DNA of 46,764 nucleotides from Candidatus Cryptobacteroides faecigallinarum (GTDB lineage Bacteria; Bacteroidota; Bacteroidia; Bacteroidales; UBA932): assembly GCA_017695015.1 (NCBI GenBank), contig JADIMD010000124.1, positions 1 to 46,764 on the forward strand, read 5' to 3'. Made by a program: the position numbers and the translations under genes. Under the pieces are notes generated by a model. It was not told where the DNA came from and searched no databases. It saw only the letters and a program-made list of their open reading frames with translations. This document shows, in pieces, positions 7,549 to 16,786 of the stretch. Within the stretch, counting starts at the first letter, position 1; the number at the start of each line of letters is the position of its first letter.

Positions 7549-9690
7549 ATGAAGAAATTTATTTGTTTTTTGACTGTCCTGACAGTATTTGCATCGGGAA
7601 TCAGGGCAGACGAAGGAATGTGGATGCTCCCTCTGTTGGAGAAAATGAACGGAAAGGCTCTCGAAGAGGCAGGATGCCGCCTGAGCCCTGACCAGATTTA
7701 CAGCATCAACCACTCTTCCCTCAAGGATGCGGTAGTGCAGTTCGGAGGAGGATGCACCGGAGAAATCATCTCCGACGAAGGACTGCTGGTGACCAACCAT
7801 CATTGCGGATATGCCAGCATCCAGCAGCTCAGCAGTGTGGACCATGACTATCTGACAGATGGATACTGGGCCATGAACAGGTCGGAAGAACTTCCAGTGG
7901 AAGGGCTCAGTGTAACATTCCTGGAATACATGGAAGATGTAACCGCTGACTTCGAGGCAGGTCGCAAGAAGGCAGAAAAGATGTTCAGGGACAGCACCGA
8001 CAAGGAAGCTCTCGTGATAAACTACCTCAACGAGCATGTATACGGCAAGATCCTCAACAAGGCTGAAGAGGATTTCCCTGAGTGCGACTCCTACATCATG
8101 CCTTTCTACAATGAAAATGTATATTATCTGATAGTATATAAGGAGTACAGGGACATCAGGTTCGTAGGGGCACCGCCTTCCTCTATCGGAAAGTTCGGGG
8201 CAGACACCGACAACTGGGTATGGCCGCGCCACACCGGAGACTTCTCGATGTTCCGAGTATATGCCGACAAGAACAACAATCCGGCAGACTATTCTGAAGA
8301 TAATGTGCCTTACACTCCAAAGCAGTCTCTGAAGATATCTCTCAAAGGATTCCAGGAAGGCGACTTCACCATGATTATGGGATACCCTGGAACAACCGTC
8401 AGGTTCCAGACCGCTCCTGAACTGCAGAATATGCTTGCGCAGAATGACATAAGGATTGCAGCAAGGACCGTAAGACAGGATGTGATCCTTGAGGATATGC
8501 TTGCCGACCCTGCTGTCAAGATACAGTACGCCAACAAATATGCGAACTCTTCCAACGGATGGAAGAAATGGAAGGGAATGAAACTCGCATTCGAGAAACT
8601 GGACATTATCGGCAGAGCGGAAGCGGAAGAAGCAGCATTCTCGGAATGGGTCAGCTCAAACAAGAAACGCTCCGCCAAATACGGGGACTGTCTGGCGACC
8701 ATCAAGAACGCTACGGAAAAGCTCACCGGGCCTTATTCCGTATTCACCACCCTTTCCGAATCGGTTGCCAGAATCGAGCTCGCGTCATTTGCAATGAAAT
8801 GCAATTCAGCGCTGATGGACACGACAGAGGCGGCTGTTTCCGATGCCATTTCCTCTGTCCGTGACCTGTACAAGGATTACTCCGAACCTACAGACCGCAA
8901 GGTGGCAAAGGCACTCATCAAATTCTACAGGGACAACATTTCCCCTGAATATTATCTTGAAGGAATCGGAGACTTCGCATCAATGGATATCGATGCTTAT
9001 GTGGACAGCCTGTTCGACAACAGTTCCTTCACCTCTCTGGAGAAACTGAAAGAACAGACGGCAGCAAAAGGCGCTTCCGCCATCACCGATGACCCTGCAG
9101 TGGCACTCGGGAAAGCATGCAACAAAATCCTGGATGAAAGCTTCACTCAGATGCGCGCATACCTTGAAAAGATAGGCGAAGGCAGGAAAGCCTACACTGC
9201 TGGACTGCTGGAGTGGAAGAAGGGAGAACCTTCCTACCCTGATGCGAACTTTACCATGAGATTGACTTACGGCTCGGTGAAGTCCTACTCTCCTGCCGAT
9301 GCTGTGCTCTACAGATACTACACCACCCTTGACGGAGTGATGGAGAAAGAAGACCCGGACAACTGGGAATTCGTAGTGCCTGCAAAGCTCAAGGAGCTCT
9401 GGAAAAACGGAGACTTCGGAGAATATGCCATGGCTGATGGCAAGATGCCCGTGGCCTTCCTTACCAACAACGACATCACCGGCGGAAATTCTGGTTCTCC
9501 TGTCCTCAATGCAGACGGCGAGCTGATAGGACTGGCCTTTGACGGCAACTGGGAATCCATGAGCAGCGATGTGATGTTCGAGCCTGAACTCCAGAGATGC
9601 ATCTGCGTGGACATCCGCTATGTGCTGTTCATCATGGACAAGTTCGGAGGGGCCGGTTACCTGCTCGATGAAATGAATATAGTACGGTAA
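7549..9690 (+). CDS. S46 family dipeptidyl-peptidase, DPP7-like (first copy)
   Basis: S46 enzymes are periplasmic or surface serine peptidases that release dipeptides from peptide N-termini. They feed asaccharolytic Bacteroidota such as Porphyromonas. A signal peptide (about 1-20) precedes the family start ADEGMWMLP. The catalytic His85 is in VTNHHCGY, the catalytic Asp lies in the DNWVWPRHTGD segment (D221 or D231) and the nucleophile Ser648 is in TGGNSGSP. Eighteen residues after the serine is Gly666 (LAFDG), at the site called 673 in Porphyromonas enzymes. Glycine there marks DPP7 (hydrophobic P1) and arginine marks DPP11 (acidic P1). The 713-residue length is normal. It has its own promoter and is followed after 35 nt by the Mrp gene. 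Confidence 0.93.
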   Translation: MKKFICFLTVLTVFASGIRADEGMWMLPLLEKMNGKALEEAGCRLSPDQIYSINHSSLKDAVVQFGGGCTGEIISDEGLLVTNHHCGYASIQQLSSVDHDYLTDGYWAMNRSEELPVEGLSVTFLEYMEDVTADFEAGRKKAEKMFRDSTDKEALVINYLNEHVYGKILNKAEEDFPECDSYIMPFYNENVYYLIVYKEYRDIRFVGAPPSSIGKFGADTDNWVWPRHTGDFSMFRVYADKNNNPADYSEDNVPYTPKQSLKISLKGFQEGDFTMIMGYPGTTVRFQTAPELQNMLAQNDIRIAARTVRQDVILEDMLADPAVKIQYANKYANSSNGWKKWKGMKLAFEKLDIIGRAEAEEAAFSEWVSSNKKRSAKYGDCLATIKNATEKLTGPYSVFTTLSESVARIELASFAMKCNSALMDTTEAAVSDAISSVRDLYKDYSEPTDRKVAKALIKFYRDNISPEYYLEGIGDFASMDIDAYVDSLFDNSSFTSLEKLKEQTAAKGASAITDDPAVALGKACNKILDESFTQMRAYLEKIGEGRKAYTAGLLEWKKGEPSYPDANFTMRLTYGSVKSYSPADAVLYRYYTTLDGVMEKEDPDNWEFVVPAKLKELWKNGDFGEYAMADGKMPVAFLTNNDITGGNSGSPVLNADGELIGLAFDGNWESMSSDVMFEPELQRCICVDIRYVLFIMDKFGGAGYLLDEMNIVR

Positions 9691-9725
9691 CATCCTCAAC
9701 GAAGGATATGCTAAACTGAATAGAT

Positions 9726-10802
9726 ATGACATCTGAAGAAATAATCAGGATTCTGCAGGAAGTGGAGCATCCGGGCAACGGTGACAGGGACATCGTGGAC
9801 CTCGGAATGGTGGAAAGCGTACAGACTGACGGCAACAAAGTGACTGTCAACCTCGCCTTCCCGAAACACCGCGACCCTCTGTCAGAATATCTTGTAGGCA
9901 GTTGCAAGGCTACCATAATAAGACATTTCCCTCAGGCGGAAGTCGAGGTAAAGACTTCAGTAAAGGAGGCTGCACCCAAGAAAAAGCCCGGGCTGGATCT
10001 CGGTTTCGAGGAGCTGAAGAATGTACGCCATCTGATAGGCGTGGCTTCAGGCAAAGGCGGAGTAGGGAAATCCACAGTGGCAGTCAATCTGGCCGTTGCC
10101 CTCGCCCGGGAAGGGTACAGGGTGGGTCTTGCGGACGCTGACGTATACGGACCTTCCGTTCCGAAAATGACAGGTACGGAAGGGGCTGTTCCCGATGCTT
10201 TCAACGACCCTGAACTCGGCAGGGACGTGATAGTCCCCATAGAGAAATACGGAGTGAAGTGGATGTCCATCGGATATTTCGCCAAACCGGAGCAGGCACT
10301 CATATGGAGAGGGCCGATGGCCTGCAATGCGCTCAAACAGATGATACTGCAGGTCCGTTGGGGAGAGCTCGACTTCCTGCTCATAGACATGCCTCCGGGA
10401 ACAGGGGACATACACATCAGCCTCGTGCATGACATCCCGTTCGAGGGGGCAGTGATTGTGAGCACTCCACAGGATGTAGCCCTTGCAGATGTCGAGAAAG
10501 GGGTCAACATGTTCAGAAACCAGAGCATCAACAAGAAGATTTTCGGATTAGTGGAGAACATGGCATGGTTCACCCCCGAGGAACTTCCCCAGAACAGATA
10601 CTATATCTTCGGCAAGGACGGAGGCGCAAGAATGGCGGAGAAATACGGCATCCCTCTTTTAGGACAGATTCCTATCGTGCAGAGTATCCGAGAGGGAGGC
10701 GACAGCGGTGAACCTGTGGCTCTTTCTTCCCGTCCTGACGGGACAGCATTCGCCGCTCTCGCAGCAAAATTGGCTGAAGAGGCAGAGGAAGACAGCAAAT
10801 GA
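9726..10802 (+). CDS. Mrp/ApbC-type Fe-S cluster carrier ATPase
   Basis: An N-terminal MIP18/DUF59 domain (about 1-80, with the DLGMVESV segment) is joined to a ParA-like P-loop ATPase. The deviant Walker A is GKGGVGKS (109-116), followed by DADVYGPSVPKM and MPPGTGDIHIS. Such proteins bind and pass on [4Fe-4S] clusters to apo-proteins in the cytoplasm. The CxxC motif that holds the cluster in enterobacterial and eukaryotic members is not present where expected; instead the sequence reads ENMAWFTPEELPQNRYY. I recall this pattern in other Bacteroidota, so cluster binding may differ here. The length of 358 residues fits. It is probably cotranscribed with the upstream S46 gene. Confidence 0.93.
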   Translation: MTSEEIIRILQEVEHPGNGDRDIVDLGMVESVQTDGNKVTVNLAFPKHRDPLSEYLVGSCKATIIRHFPQAEVEVKTSVKEAAPKKKPGLDLGFEELKNVRHLIGVASGKGGVGKSTVAVNLAVALAREGYRVGLADADVYGPSVPKMTGTEGAVPDAFNDPELGRDVIVPIEKYGVKWMSIGYFAKPEQALIWRGPMACNALKQMILQVRWGELDFLLIDMPPGTGDIHISLVHDIPFEGAVIVSTPQDVALADVEKGVNMFRNQSINKKIFGLVENMAWFTPEELPQNRYYIFGKDGGARMAEKYGIPLLGQIPIVQSIREGGDSGEPVALSSRPDGTAFAALAAKLAEEAEEDSK

Positions 10803-10820
10803 CAGTGAAATCAGCTTTTC

Positions 10821-10857
10821 GTGCCGGTGACCTTACGCAAGGAGGGATCACCGGCAC
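10821..10857. terminator. Hairpin between convergent mrp and MATE genes
   Basis: GTGCCGGTGA (10821-10830) pairs perfectly with TCACCGGCAC (10848-10857), with a 17-nt loop. The plus strand continues with TTTGCATAATT and the minus strand with GAAAAG, so tails are weak. The position between two converging genes supports a shared terminator. Confidence 0.7.
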
Positions 10858-10876
10858 TTTGCATAATTATCCTTGA

Positions 10877-12289
10877 TCATCTGATTCTCTCAAGCCAGCG
10901 GCCACGGAAAAGGCGGTACAGGAAGATGGCACCCCGGAAACAAAGCTCAATGCACATGGCAATCCAGACCCCTTTCAGACCGAGAACGGGGGCAAGCAGA
11001 GCTGCAAGCGTCAGCCGGACAACCCAGATGCTGAAAAAGTTCATACAGCTCGGAATAAGAGTGTCGCCAGTACCTATGAAAGCGCAATAGGCAACAATAG
11101 AAGCAGCATACATAGGCTCGGCAAACGCCTCTATCCGCAACACCGAGACTCCGAGATCCTTGATTTCCTGCACCGGAGTCATTATGCCCATCATGAGAGG
11201 AGCTGCCAGATACATGACCAGTCCCATTACTGTCATTACAGCCATCCCGAGCCCCACTGACATATATGCAAACTTTTTAGTCAGATCTTTTCTGCATGCC
11301 CCCACACTCTGCCCCACCAGGGTCGTGGCCGCATCTCCTATTCCCTGACCAGGCATATAGCAAAGGCTTTCAGCCGTCACCGCAAAAGCATTGGCTGCTA
11401 TCGCAATGTTGCCGAGCGGAGCAACAATAATGGTGGACGCAATCTGTGCCCCACACATTATAGTATGTTCAAGACCAATCGGCGCCCCTATCTGGAATGC
11501 CTTTTTCAATGTGCCGCCCTGCATCCTCAGCCTGACCTTGTCCTGGACAAGAGACAGTTCCCTCGATTTGAAGCACAGATATGAAGACATCAGCAAAGAT
11601 GTGACGGCAATGGCGAGAGCAGTGCCGAGGGCAGCACCTGCCACCCCCATTCCGGCTCCGTACACCGTGAATGACATCCCAAGGAATGACACTTCTCTTG
11701 TCGGGAAAATGAATATCGTATTGAAAACTATGTCCAGCAGGCACATGAACACATTGAGCATGCTCGGCACCCTCATGTTACCGCTGCTCTGCAGCATGCT
11801 TCCGGAAAGACGGTTGAGCTGCATGAAAGGGAGCGAGAATGCGAATATCATGAAATACTCGGATGCCATCCCGGAAATGGATTCCCCTCCTCCGAGCCAT
11901 CCCGGCAGGAACGGGCTTATCGCACATGCGACACACATGGCGGCTGCCCCGAACACCGATGTCGCAGCCAAAGCCTGCCTCAGGACATCCCTCGCCATTT
12001 TGAACTCACCCGCCCCGATAAGATGCGCGACCTGCACGCTGAATCCGACAGAAGCCGCAGAAAGGATGCCGCCGAACAGCCAGGTGCTTGTGGACATGAG
12101 TCCTATCGCCGCTGATGCCTCCGCCCCAAGACTCCCCACCATCGAAGCATCTATATATACCATTACTATATATGAAAGCTGAGCCAGCATGGAAGGGACA
12201 CTGAGCCGCACAATCAAAGCAAGCCGCTGCCTCCACGACAACGACCTGCCCCTGCGCACCATTTCCAGCAATATCGCTTCTGTCTTCAT
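10877..12289 (-). CDS. MATE family efflux transporter
   Basis: The 470-residue protein is hydrophobic throughout with about twelve membrane helices and the two-fold repeat of MATE antiporters. These export drugs, toxins or metabolites across the inner membrane using proton or sodium gradients. The first half starts ALIVRLSVPSMLAQLSYIVMVYIDASMVGSLG, a typical MATE helix 1, and the second half mirrors it at QIGAPIGLEHTIMCGAQIAS. A substrate cannot be predicted. It is last in a leftward cluster, 40 nt after the PepSY-type gene and immediately before a terminator, so it may share their transcript. Confidence 0.92.
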   Translation of the reverse strand: MKTEAILLEMVRRGRSLSWRQRLALIVRLSVPSMLAQLSYIVMVYIDASMVGSLGAEASAAIGLMSTSTWLFGGILSAASVGFSVQVAHLIGAGEFKMARDVLRQALAATSVFGAAAMCVACAISPFLPGWLGGGESISGMASEYFMIFAFSLPFMQLNRLSGSMLQSSGNMRVPSMLNVFMCLLDIVFNTIFIFPTREVSFLGMSFTVYGAGMGVAGAALGTALAIAVTSLLMSSYLCFKSRELSLVQDKVRLRMQGGTLKKAFQIGAPIGLEHTIMCGAQIASTIIVAPLGNIAIAANAFAVTAESLCYMPGQGIGDAATTLVGQSVGACRKDLTKKFAYMSVGLGMAVMTVMGLVMYLAAPLMMGIMTPVQEIKDLGVSVLRIEAFAEPMYAASIVAYCAFIGTGDTLIPSCMNFFSIWVVRLTLAALLAPVLGLKGVWIAMCIELCFRGAIFLYRLFRGRWLERIR

Positions 12290-12329
12290 CAGTCATAAAA
12301 ATTCTTCAACTCATGCCTCACTGAAAAGG

Positions 12330-12947
12330 TCAGAGCAGGATAAACAGCAAGAGAACAATGATGCCTGCAAGCAGTTCGATTCCACCCCTGCCCCACAATC
12401 CCTTGGTCCCTTTGAGCATCACCAGTCCTGTCAATACAATGAGCAGAAGACATACGGCGAATATGTCCGAGAACCATGTCCACAGCCTTGTAGGATTGTA
12501 GTGCAGTCTGCTGAATGCACCGAGGACCGGTCTCTTGCGCAATTTCTCGTACCGGGCCGATCCATCCGACAAGTCTACATCTAGTGAAGACCCTCCCTTG
12601 AAGAAAATCTTCACTCCGCTCTCTCCCACTGCAGAATACCTGGTATAGGTCTCCTTATCAGGAAGCTGGTCCATAAATGACAGGATCTGTTCTTTCCCGA
12701 CCGCAGATGATGCACATGGGAAATCGCCCTCCAGAAACAGTTCATAGCGTTTAAGGGAATAATTCGAATTGAAATCCCTCTTGTGGTTGAGACAGATTCC
12801 AGAGATGGCATAAATGCAGATGAGTCCGGCAAAAAAGAAAGACAGGTCACGGTGTATAGTCCGTGACCATTTCCTTATCCTGGCGCCTGCAGTGGAATTC
12901 CCGGAAGGCACCTCCTCCCCTATTGGCGTATCACTTTTCCGGCTCAT
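12330..12947 (-). CDS. PepSY-associated membrane protein
   Basis: This 205-residue inner-membrane protein has three likely membrane helices: about 37-56 (FFFAGLICIYAISGICLNHKRD), about 160-180 and about 186-205. A periplasmic segment lies between the first two and carries the SLDVDLSDGSARYEKLRKRP pattern of PepSY-associated TM proteins. His-containing segments near the membrane (TIHRDLSFF, NHKRD, RLHYNP) fit haem ligation as in PepSY-type reductases; this is inference. Its start overlaps the end of the upstream lipoprotein gene by 17 nt, so the two are translationally linked. In related Bacteroidota, PepSY proteins take part in iron or haem uptake, for example as periplasmic reductases. Confidence 0.75.
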   Translation of the reverse strand: MSRKSDTPIGEEVPSGNSTAGARIRKWSRTIHRDLSFFFAGLICIYAISGICLNHKRDFNSNYSLKRYELFLEGDFPCASSAVGKEQILSFMDQLPDKETYTRYSAVGESGVKIFFKGGSSLDVDLSDGSARYEKLRKRPVLGAFSRLHYNPTRLWTWFSDIFAVCLLLIVLTGLVMLKGTKGLWGRGGIELLAGIIVLLLFILL

Positions 12948-13461
12948 AACTGTAAGCCTCTATGGTATAGTTACTCCAATAGTTCTTACCCGTCCTTGCA
13001 AACCGCGCGGCTATTGAATCCCTTAATGCCGAAATCTGTCCTTTCAGCACAGCCACAGCCTCTGGATTGCCACCATCCGGTGCTTTCAGACTTTCATCAA
13101 GCCTGTATTCCCAATCGGCAAGGAATACGCTGTCCACCCGCTGCTCGTCAAGCACACCTTCGACAGTCACATATGAATATTTAAGCCCCTCGTCGAAAGA
13201 TACCAGCCCGTCATCAGCGATCACATTGATTGCATGGAGGCTGTCATCGCTCACTAGTGTTATGTGGTTCGCACCCTGCAAGCACACATCCACGCAGAAT
13301 CCCCTGACGGACAAGGTATCCCCGCTCTTCATATCCTCAATCACATTTGCGAGTTCCTCCATATTCACAGTCTCCTTCCCGTTCCTGGACCCGTTTCCAC
13401 ATGACACGGCCACGGAAGCGGCTGCCATTGACATGGCAATGAAAATGATCAGTCTATTCAT
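12931..13461 (-). CDS. Lipoprotein with an OB-fold-like core, unknown function
   Basis: The signal peptide ends in a lipobox (SVAVSC|GN), predicting a periplasm-facing lipoprotein of 176 residues. The middle part (GDTLSVRGFCVDVCLQGANHITLVSDDS, then YVTVEGVLDEQRVDSVFLADWE) has the strand spacing of small OB-fold domains in Bacteroidota. Some of these carry a CxxH-type motif; here two cysteines lie close together (FCVDVC). The C-terminus is an alpha-helical Ala/Arg-rich stretch. The gene overlaps the PepSY-type gene by 17 nt, so the pair probably works together, perhaps in metal or haem handling. That role is inferred only from the partner. Confidence 0.7.
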   Translation of the reverse strand: MNRLIIFIAMSMAAASVAVSCGNGSRNGKETVNMEELANVIEDMKSGDTLSVRGFCVDVCLQGANHITLVSDDSLHAINVIADDGLVSFDEGLKYSYVTVEGVLDEQRVDSVFLADWEYRLDESLKAPDGGNPEAVAVLKGQISALRDSIAARFARTGKNYWSNYTIEAYSYEPEK

Positions 13462-13484
13462 TACTTTACCGTTTAAATACAGGG

Positions 13485-13492
13485 CAAAGATA
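13485..13492 (-). promoter_or_regulatory. -7 element for the lipoprotein-PepSY-MATE operon
   Basis: The minus strand reads TATCTTTG, a perfect TAnnTTTG match, 23 nt upstream of the lipoprotein ATG. The -33 region is A/T-rich (TTTTC) without a clear TTTG. The rest of the 253-nt intergenic region holds the SusC promoter and a short A/T hairpin (AAAAAC/GTTTTT, near 13608-13622). Confidence 0.6.
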
Positions 13493-13672
13493 CTAAGGCT
13501 TACGCATATTCTGAAAAATTTCCATGAATCTTATAGATTCCCCGAATATTACAGAAAGTCATTACAAAAAAAATCATCATGTTTGCAGCATAGCCGACAA
13601 ATACTTAAAAACGAGTGTTTTTATCTTCAAAATCATCATTTTTAGCGATTTTATTATTTTTCCTTTAATTCA

Positions 13673-13680
13673 TACCTTTG
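13673..13680 (+). promoter_or_regulatory. -7 element of the SusC operon promoter
   Basis: TACCTTTG matches TAnnTTTG and lies 34 nt before the susC-like start codon. About 19 nt upstream is only a T-run (TTTT), so the promoter may need help. No sigma/anti-sigma pair or hybrid two-component regulator gene is adjacent to the operon. Confidence 0.6.
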
Positions 13681-13714
13681 CCAGCCGTATAGAAATGGGA
13701 CAAAGGCATAAGAG

Positions 13715-16700
13715 ATGACAAGACACTGCATAATTCTATTATTATTCAGTCTGCTGTGTTTCAACGCCCTTGGTCAGGACAGAACATCGCTCCCCCAGAA
13801 AAGGACACTCATCGGTGTAGTGAAGGATGAAGCCGGGAAAGGTCTTCCGGGCGCTGTAGTGTATGTCAAGGATCATGAAACCATCGGCACGGAAACAGAC
13901 AAATACGGCAACTTCTCACTTCAGAACATTCCAGAAGGCAACCAGACCATCATTTTCTCCATGTTGGGCATGGAGGAAGTGCAGATCGCCTATACAGGAC
14001 AGGAAAGCACGGTCGTCACGCTGAAAGAAGAAGCGGCAACCCTTAATGATGTGGTGGTGACCGGTATCATCACAAGGCACAGGAACAGTTTCACTGGATC
14101 GGCATCAACCTTTTCCGGACAAGAGCTGAAAATAATCGGCAACTCGAATATTCTCCAGAGCCTCAAGACTTTGGAGCCATCCATGAACATTGTGGAGAAT
14201 AATCTGCGTGGAGCCGACCCCAACACCATGCCTGACCTCGAAATAAGGGGTAAGACAAGTATTGTCGGCGAGATTTCTTCCGACTACGAGAATGTCCCCA
14301 ACCAGCCTCTGTTCATACTGGACGGAATGGAGGTGACCATAGAGACCATCATGAACCTCAACATCGACAGGGTGAAGAGCGTGACTGTGCTCAAGGATGC
14401 CGCATCTACAGCTATCTACGGCTCCAAGGCGGCCAACGGAGTCATTGTCGTCGAGACCATACCTCCAGAGCCCGGACAGCTCCGGGTAAGCTACAGCGGC
14501 AATTTCGGAGTACAGTTCCCTGACCTGAGCGACTACAACCTGATGAATGCGGAAGAGAAGCTGACTTTCGAGCGTCTGGCCGGGAGATACACTTCGGACA
14601 ACGAGGCGGAATCCCCAGAACAGGATGCCCTCGACGCCCTGTATTATTCAAGGCTCAAGGCTGTGCGCCAAGGCGTAGACTCATACTGGCTTGCCGAACC
14701 GCTGCGCACAGTATTCAACCACTCCCACAACCTGTATATTGACGGCGGAGACCAGAACATGCAATACGGGATTGGAGTGAACTATGGCAATGAAAAAGGC
14801 GTGATGAAAGGGTCAGACCGCGACATCGTGGGAGGCAATATCCAGGTAAGATACCGAAAGGGAAGTTTCACTTTTGCCAACAATTTCAACATGAGCCTCG
14901 TGAACTCCGCCACGGAACCGGTATCATTCAGCCTGTTCGCAAACGCCAATCCATACTACAGGAAACGGAACCCTGACGGATCAGTGCCGCTCCTGCTCGA
15001 AGACATCGACATTGCGGGACAGTCAATATACAATCCCCTTGCTCTGTTCAACATACCGAACACCAACAAGACCAACGACCTGACATTTTCCGACCAGATC
15101 GACCTGACATGGAGATTCTGGAACGCCTTCACCATCAAGGGGACATTTGGGATCAGCAACAATTCCTCAGAGACCGAGGCGTTCCAGTCCCCGGACCATC
15201 CGGACTTCATAGGAAGTCTTGCAGACAAGAAGGGACTGTACACCACAAGCAAGACCAACAATTTCAGCTATAACGGAAGAATTGTCTTCAGCTACGGAAA
15301 ACTGTTCGGCGCACATCATAATTTCAGTGCAAATGCTGCCTGGGACTTCAGTAACAAAGATACCAAAAGAGGAGGATACAGCGTATCCGGATTCGTCGGC
15401 AACCAGCACCAGAATCCTGAATTCTCGGCAGGTTTCAACCAGGGGGACAAGCCGGAGTATTCTACCACAAGAGCCAGATCAACAGGTTTCCTGTTCAGCG
15501 CCAACTACGCATTCAAGAGCAGATATATGCTTGACCTGAACTACAGGCTTGACGGGTCCTCGGTATTCGGGGCACAAAGGATGTTCACAGGCACATGGTC
15601 TGCAGGCGTGGCATGGGACATAAGCAACGAGGCATGGTTCAAAGTGAAGTGGATTGACTTCTTCAAACTGAGATACTCCATCGGAAACCCGGGGAACCAG
15701 AACTTCGACGCATATATGTCATCCGGCATATATGAATACAACCCTGACTACACCAATATCTTCGGGGAAAGCGCGATAATCCAGAAGGTGGCCAACCGCA
15801 ACCTGGCATGGCAGAAGACACTGGACCAGAACTGGGGACTCGACTTCACCGCATGGGACGACCGTATAAGGCTCGGCGTGGACTACTACTACAAGAACAC
15901 CGACCCTCTGCTCGTATCGATATCCCTTCCGCCATCTGCCGGACAGACCAGGATATACACCAACCTCGGAGGACAGATCTCGCAGGGATTTTCCGGAACA
16001 TTGAATATAGTGGTCCTCAGGACACAGACCATGAGACTTGGTGTGAACTTCACATTTGCCCAGAACAGGTCGAAATATGTCAATATCGGGGACAGCCTGG
16101 AGTTCATGAACGAAAAAGGAAGCGCTTCAGTGCTGCGCAGATATTACGATGGTGCAAGCCCTGATGACATCTGGGCCGTCAGGTCTCTCGGAATAGACCC
16201 TGCCACGGGACGGGAAGTATTCCTGACAAAGGAAGGAGAATACACATTCCAGTATGATGCCGACGATGAAGTCAAGGTAGGCTCCACCGCTCCGGATCTG
16301 GAAGGCATCATAGGAATATCTTTCTACTGGGGACAGTTCTCTGCCGCAATCAATTGCCGTTACGAGCTGGGAGGACAGATATTCGCCTCCGCCCTGTATG
16401 AAAAAGTTGAGAATATCAGTGAAGAGGAGCTCTATTATAATGTTGACAGACGCGCGCTCTACGACAGATGGCAAAAGCCCGGAGACAACGCGCGCTTCAA
16501 GGCTATCGATAACCTCGATTCGACCCCGATGTCATCGAGATTCGTACTGGACAACAATGTATTCACATTGGAATCCATTTCCGTAGGATATGACACCGCA
16601 GCCAGATGGCTACAGAAAATCAAGGTTCAGGGAGCATCCATCAGACTGTATGCCAACAACATATGGAGAATAGCCTCAGTTAAGGAGGAAAGAGGTATCG

Positions 16701-16750
16701 AATATCCTTTCTCAAACAGTATCTCTATGTCCATCAGCCTGAGGTTCTGA
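13715..16750 (+). CDS. SusC/RagA-type TonB-dependent outer-membrane transporter
   Basis: A signal peptide (about 1-20) is followed by a CarboxypepD-like domain (LIGVVKDEAGKGLPGAVVYVKD), a short linker ending in LNDVVVTG, the plug domain (to about 250, with DLEIRGKTSI and the SusC-type VLKDAASTAIYGSKAANGVIVVET), and a beta-barrel ending in SISLRF. These proteins form the channel beneath a SusD lid and import large ligands across the outer membrane with energy from TonB. At 1011 residues it is normal. It opens a six-gene operon whose only enzyme is a protease, so peptides are a plausible ligand, as for RagA of Porphyromonas gingivalis; this is inference. Confidence 0.95.
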   Translation: MTRHCIILLLFSLLCFNALGQDRTSLPQKRTLIGVVKDEAGKGLPGAVVYVKDHETIGTETDKYGNFSLQNIPEGNQTIIFSMLGMEEVQIAYTGQESTVVTLKEEAATLNDVVVTGIITRHRNSFTGSASTFSGQELKIIGNSNILQSLKTLEPSMNIVENNLRGADPNTMPDLEIRGKTSIVGEISSDYENVPNQPLFILDGMEVTIETIMNLNIDRVKSVTVLKDAASTAIYGSKAANGVIVVETIPPEPGQLRVSYSGNFGVQFPDLSDYNLMNAEEKLTFERLAGRYTSDNEAESPEQDALDALYYSRLKAVRQGVDSYWLAEPLRTVFNHSHNLYIDGGDQNMQYGIGVNYGNEKGVMKGSDRDIVGGNIQVRYRKGSFTFANNFNMSLVNSATEPVSFSLFANANPYYRKRNPDGSVPLLLEDIDIAGQSIYNPLALFNIPNTNKTNDLTFSDQIDLTWRFWNAFTIKGTFGISNNSSETEAFQSPDHPDFIGSLADKKGLYTTSKTNNFSYNGRIVFSYGKLFGAHHNFSANAAWDFSNKDTKRGGYSVSGFVGNQHQNPEFSAGFNQGDKPEYSTTRARSTGFLFSANYAFKSRYMLDLNYRLDGSSVFGAQRMFTGTWSAGVAWDISNEAWFKVKWIDFFKLRYSIGNPGNQNFDAYMSSGIYEYNPDYTNIFGESAIIQKVANRNLAWQKTLDQNWGLDFTAWDDRIRLGVDYYYKNTDPLLVSISLPPSAGQTRIYTNLGGQISQGFSGTLNIVVLRTQTMRLGVNFTFAQNRSKYVNIGDSLEFMNEKGSASVLRRYYDGASPDDIWAVRSLGIDPATGREVFLTKEGEYTFQYDADDEVKVGSTAPDLEGIIGISFYWGQFSAAINCRYELGGQIFASALYEKVENISEEELYYNVDRRALYDRWQKPGDNARFKAIDNLDSTPMSSRFVLDNNVFTLESISVGYDTAARWLQKIKVQGASIRLYANNIWRIASVKEERGIEYPFSNSISMSISLRF

Positions 16751-16786
16751 CGGAGCAACAGCATTGACAATTTGACAACATCTGAC

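Noticed and set aside
11391-12182. 263-codon frame opposite the MATE gene
   Set aside because: Antisense of a hydrophobic transporter; no signal peptide, domain or promoter of its own.
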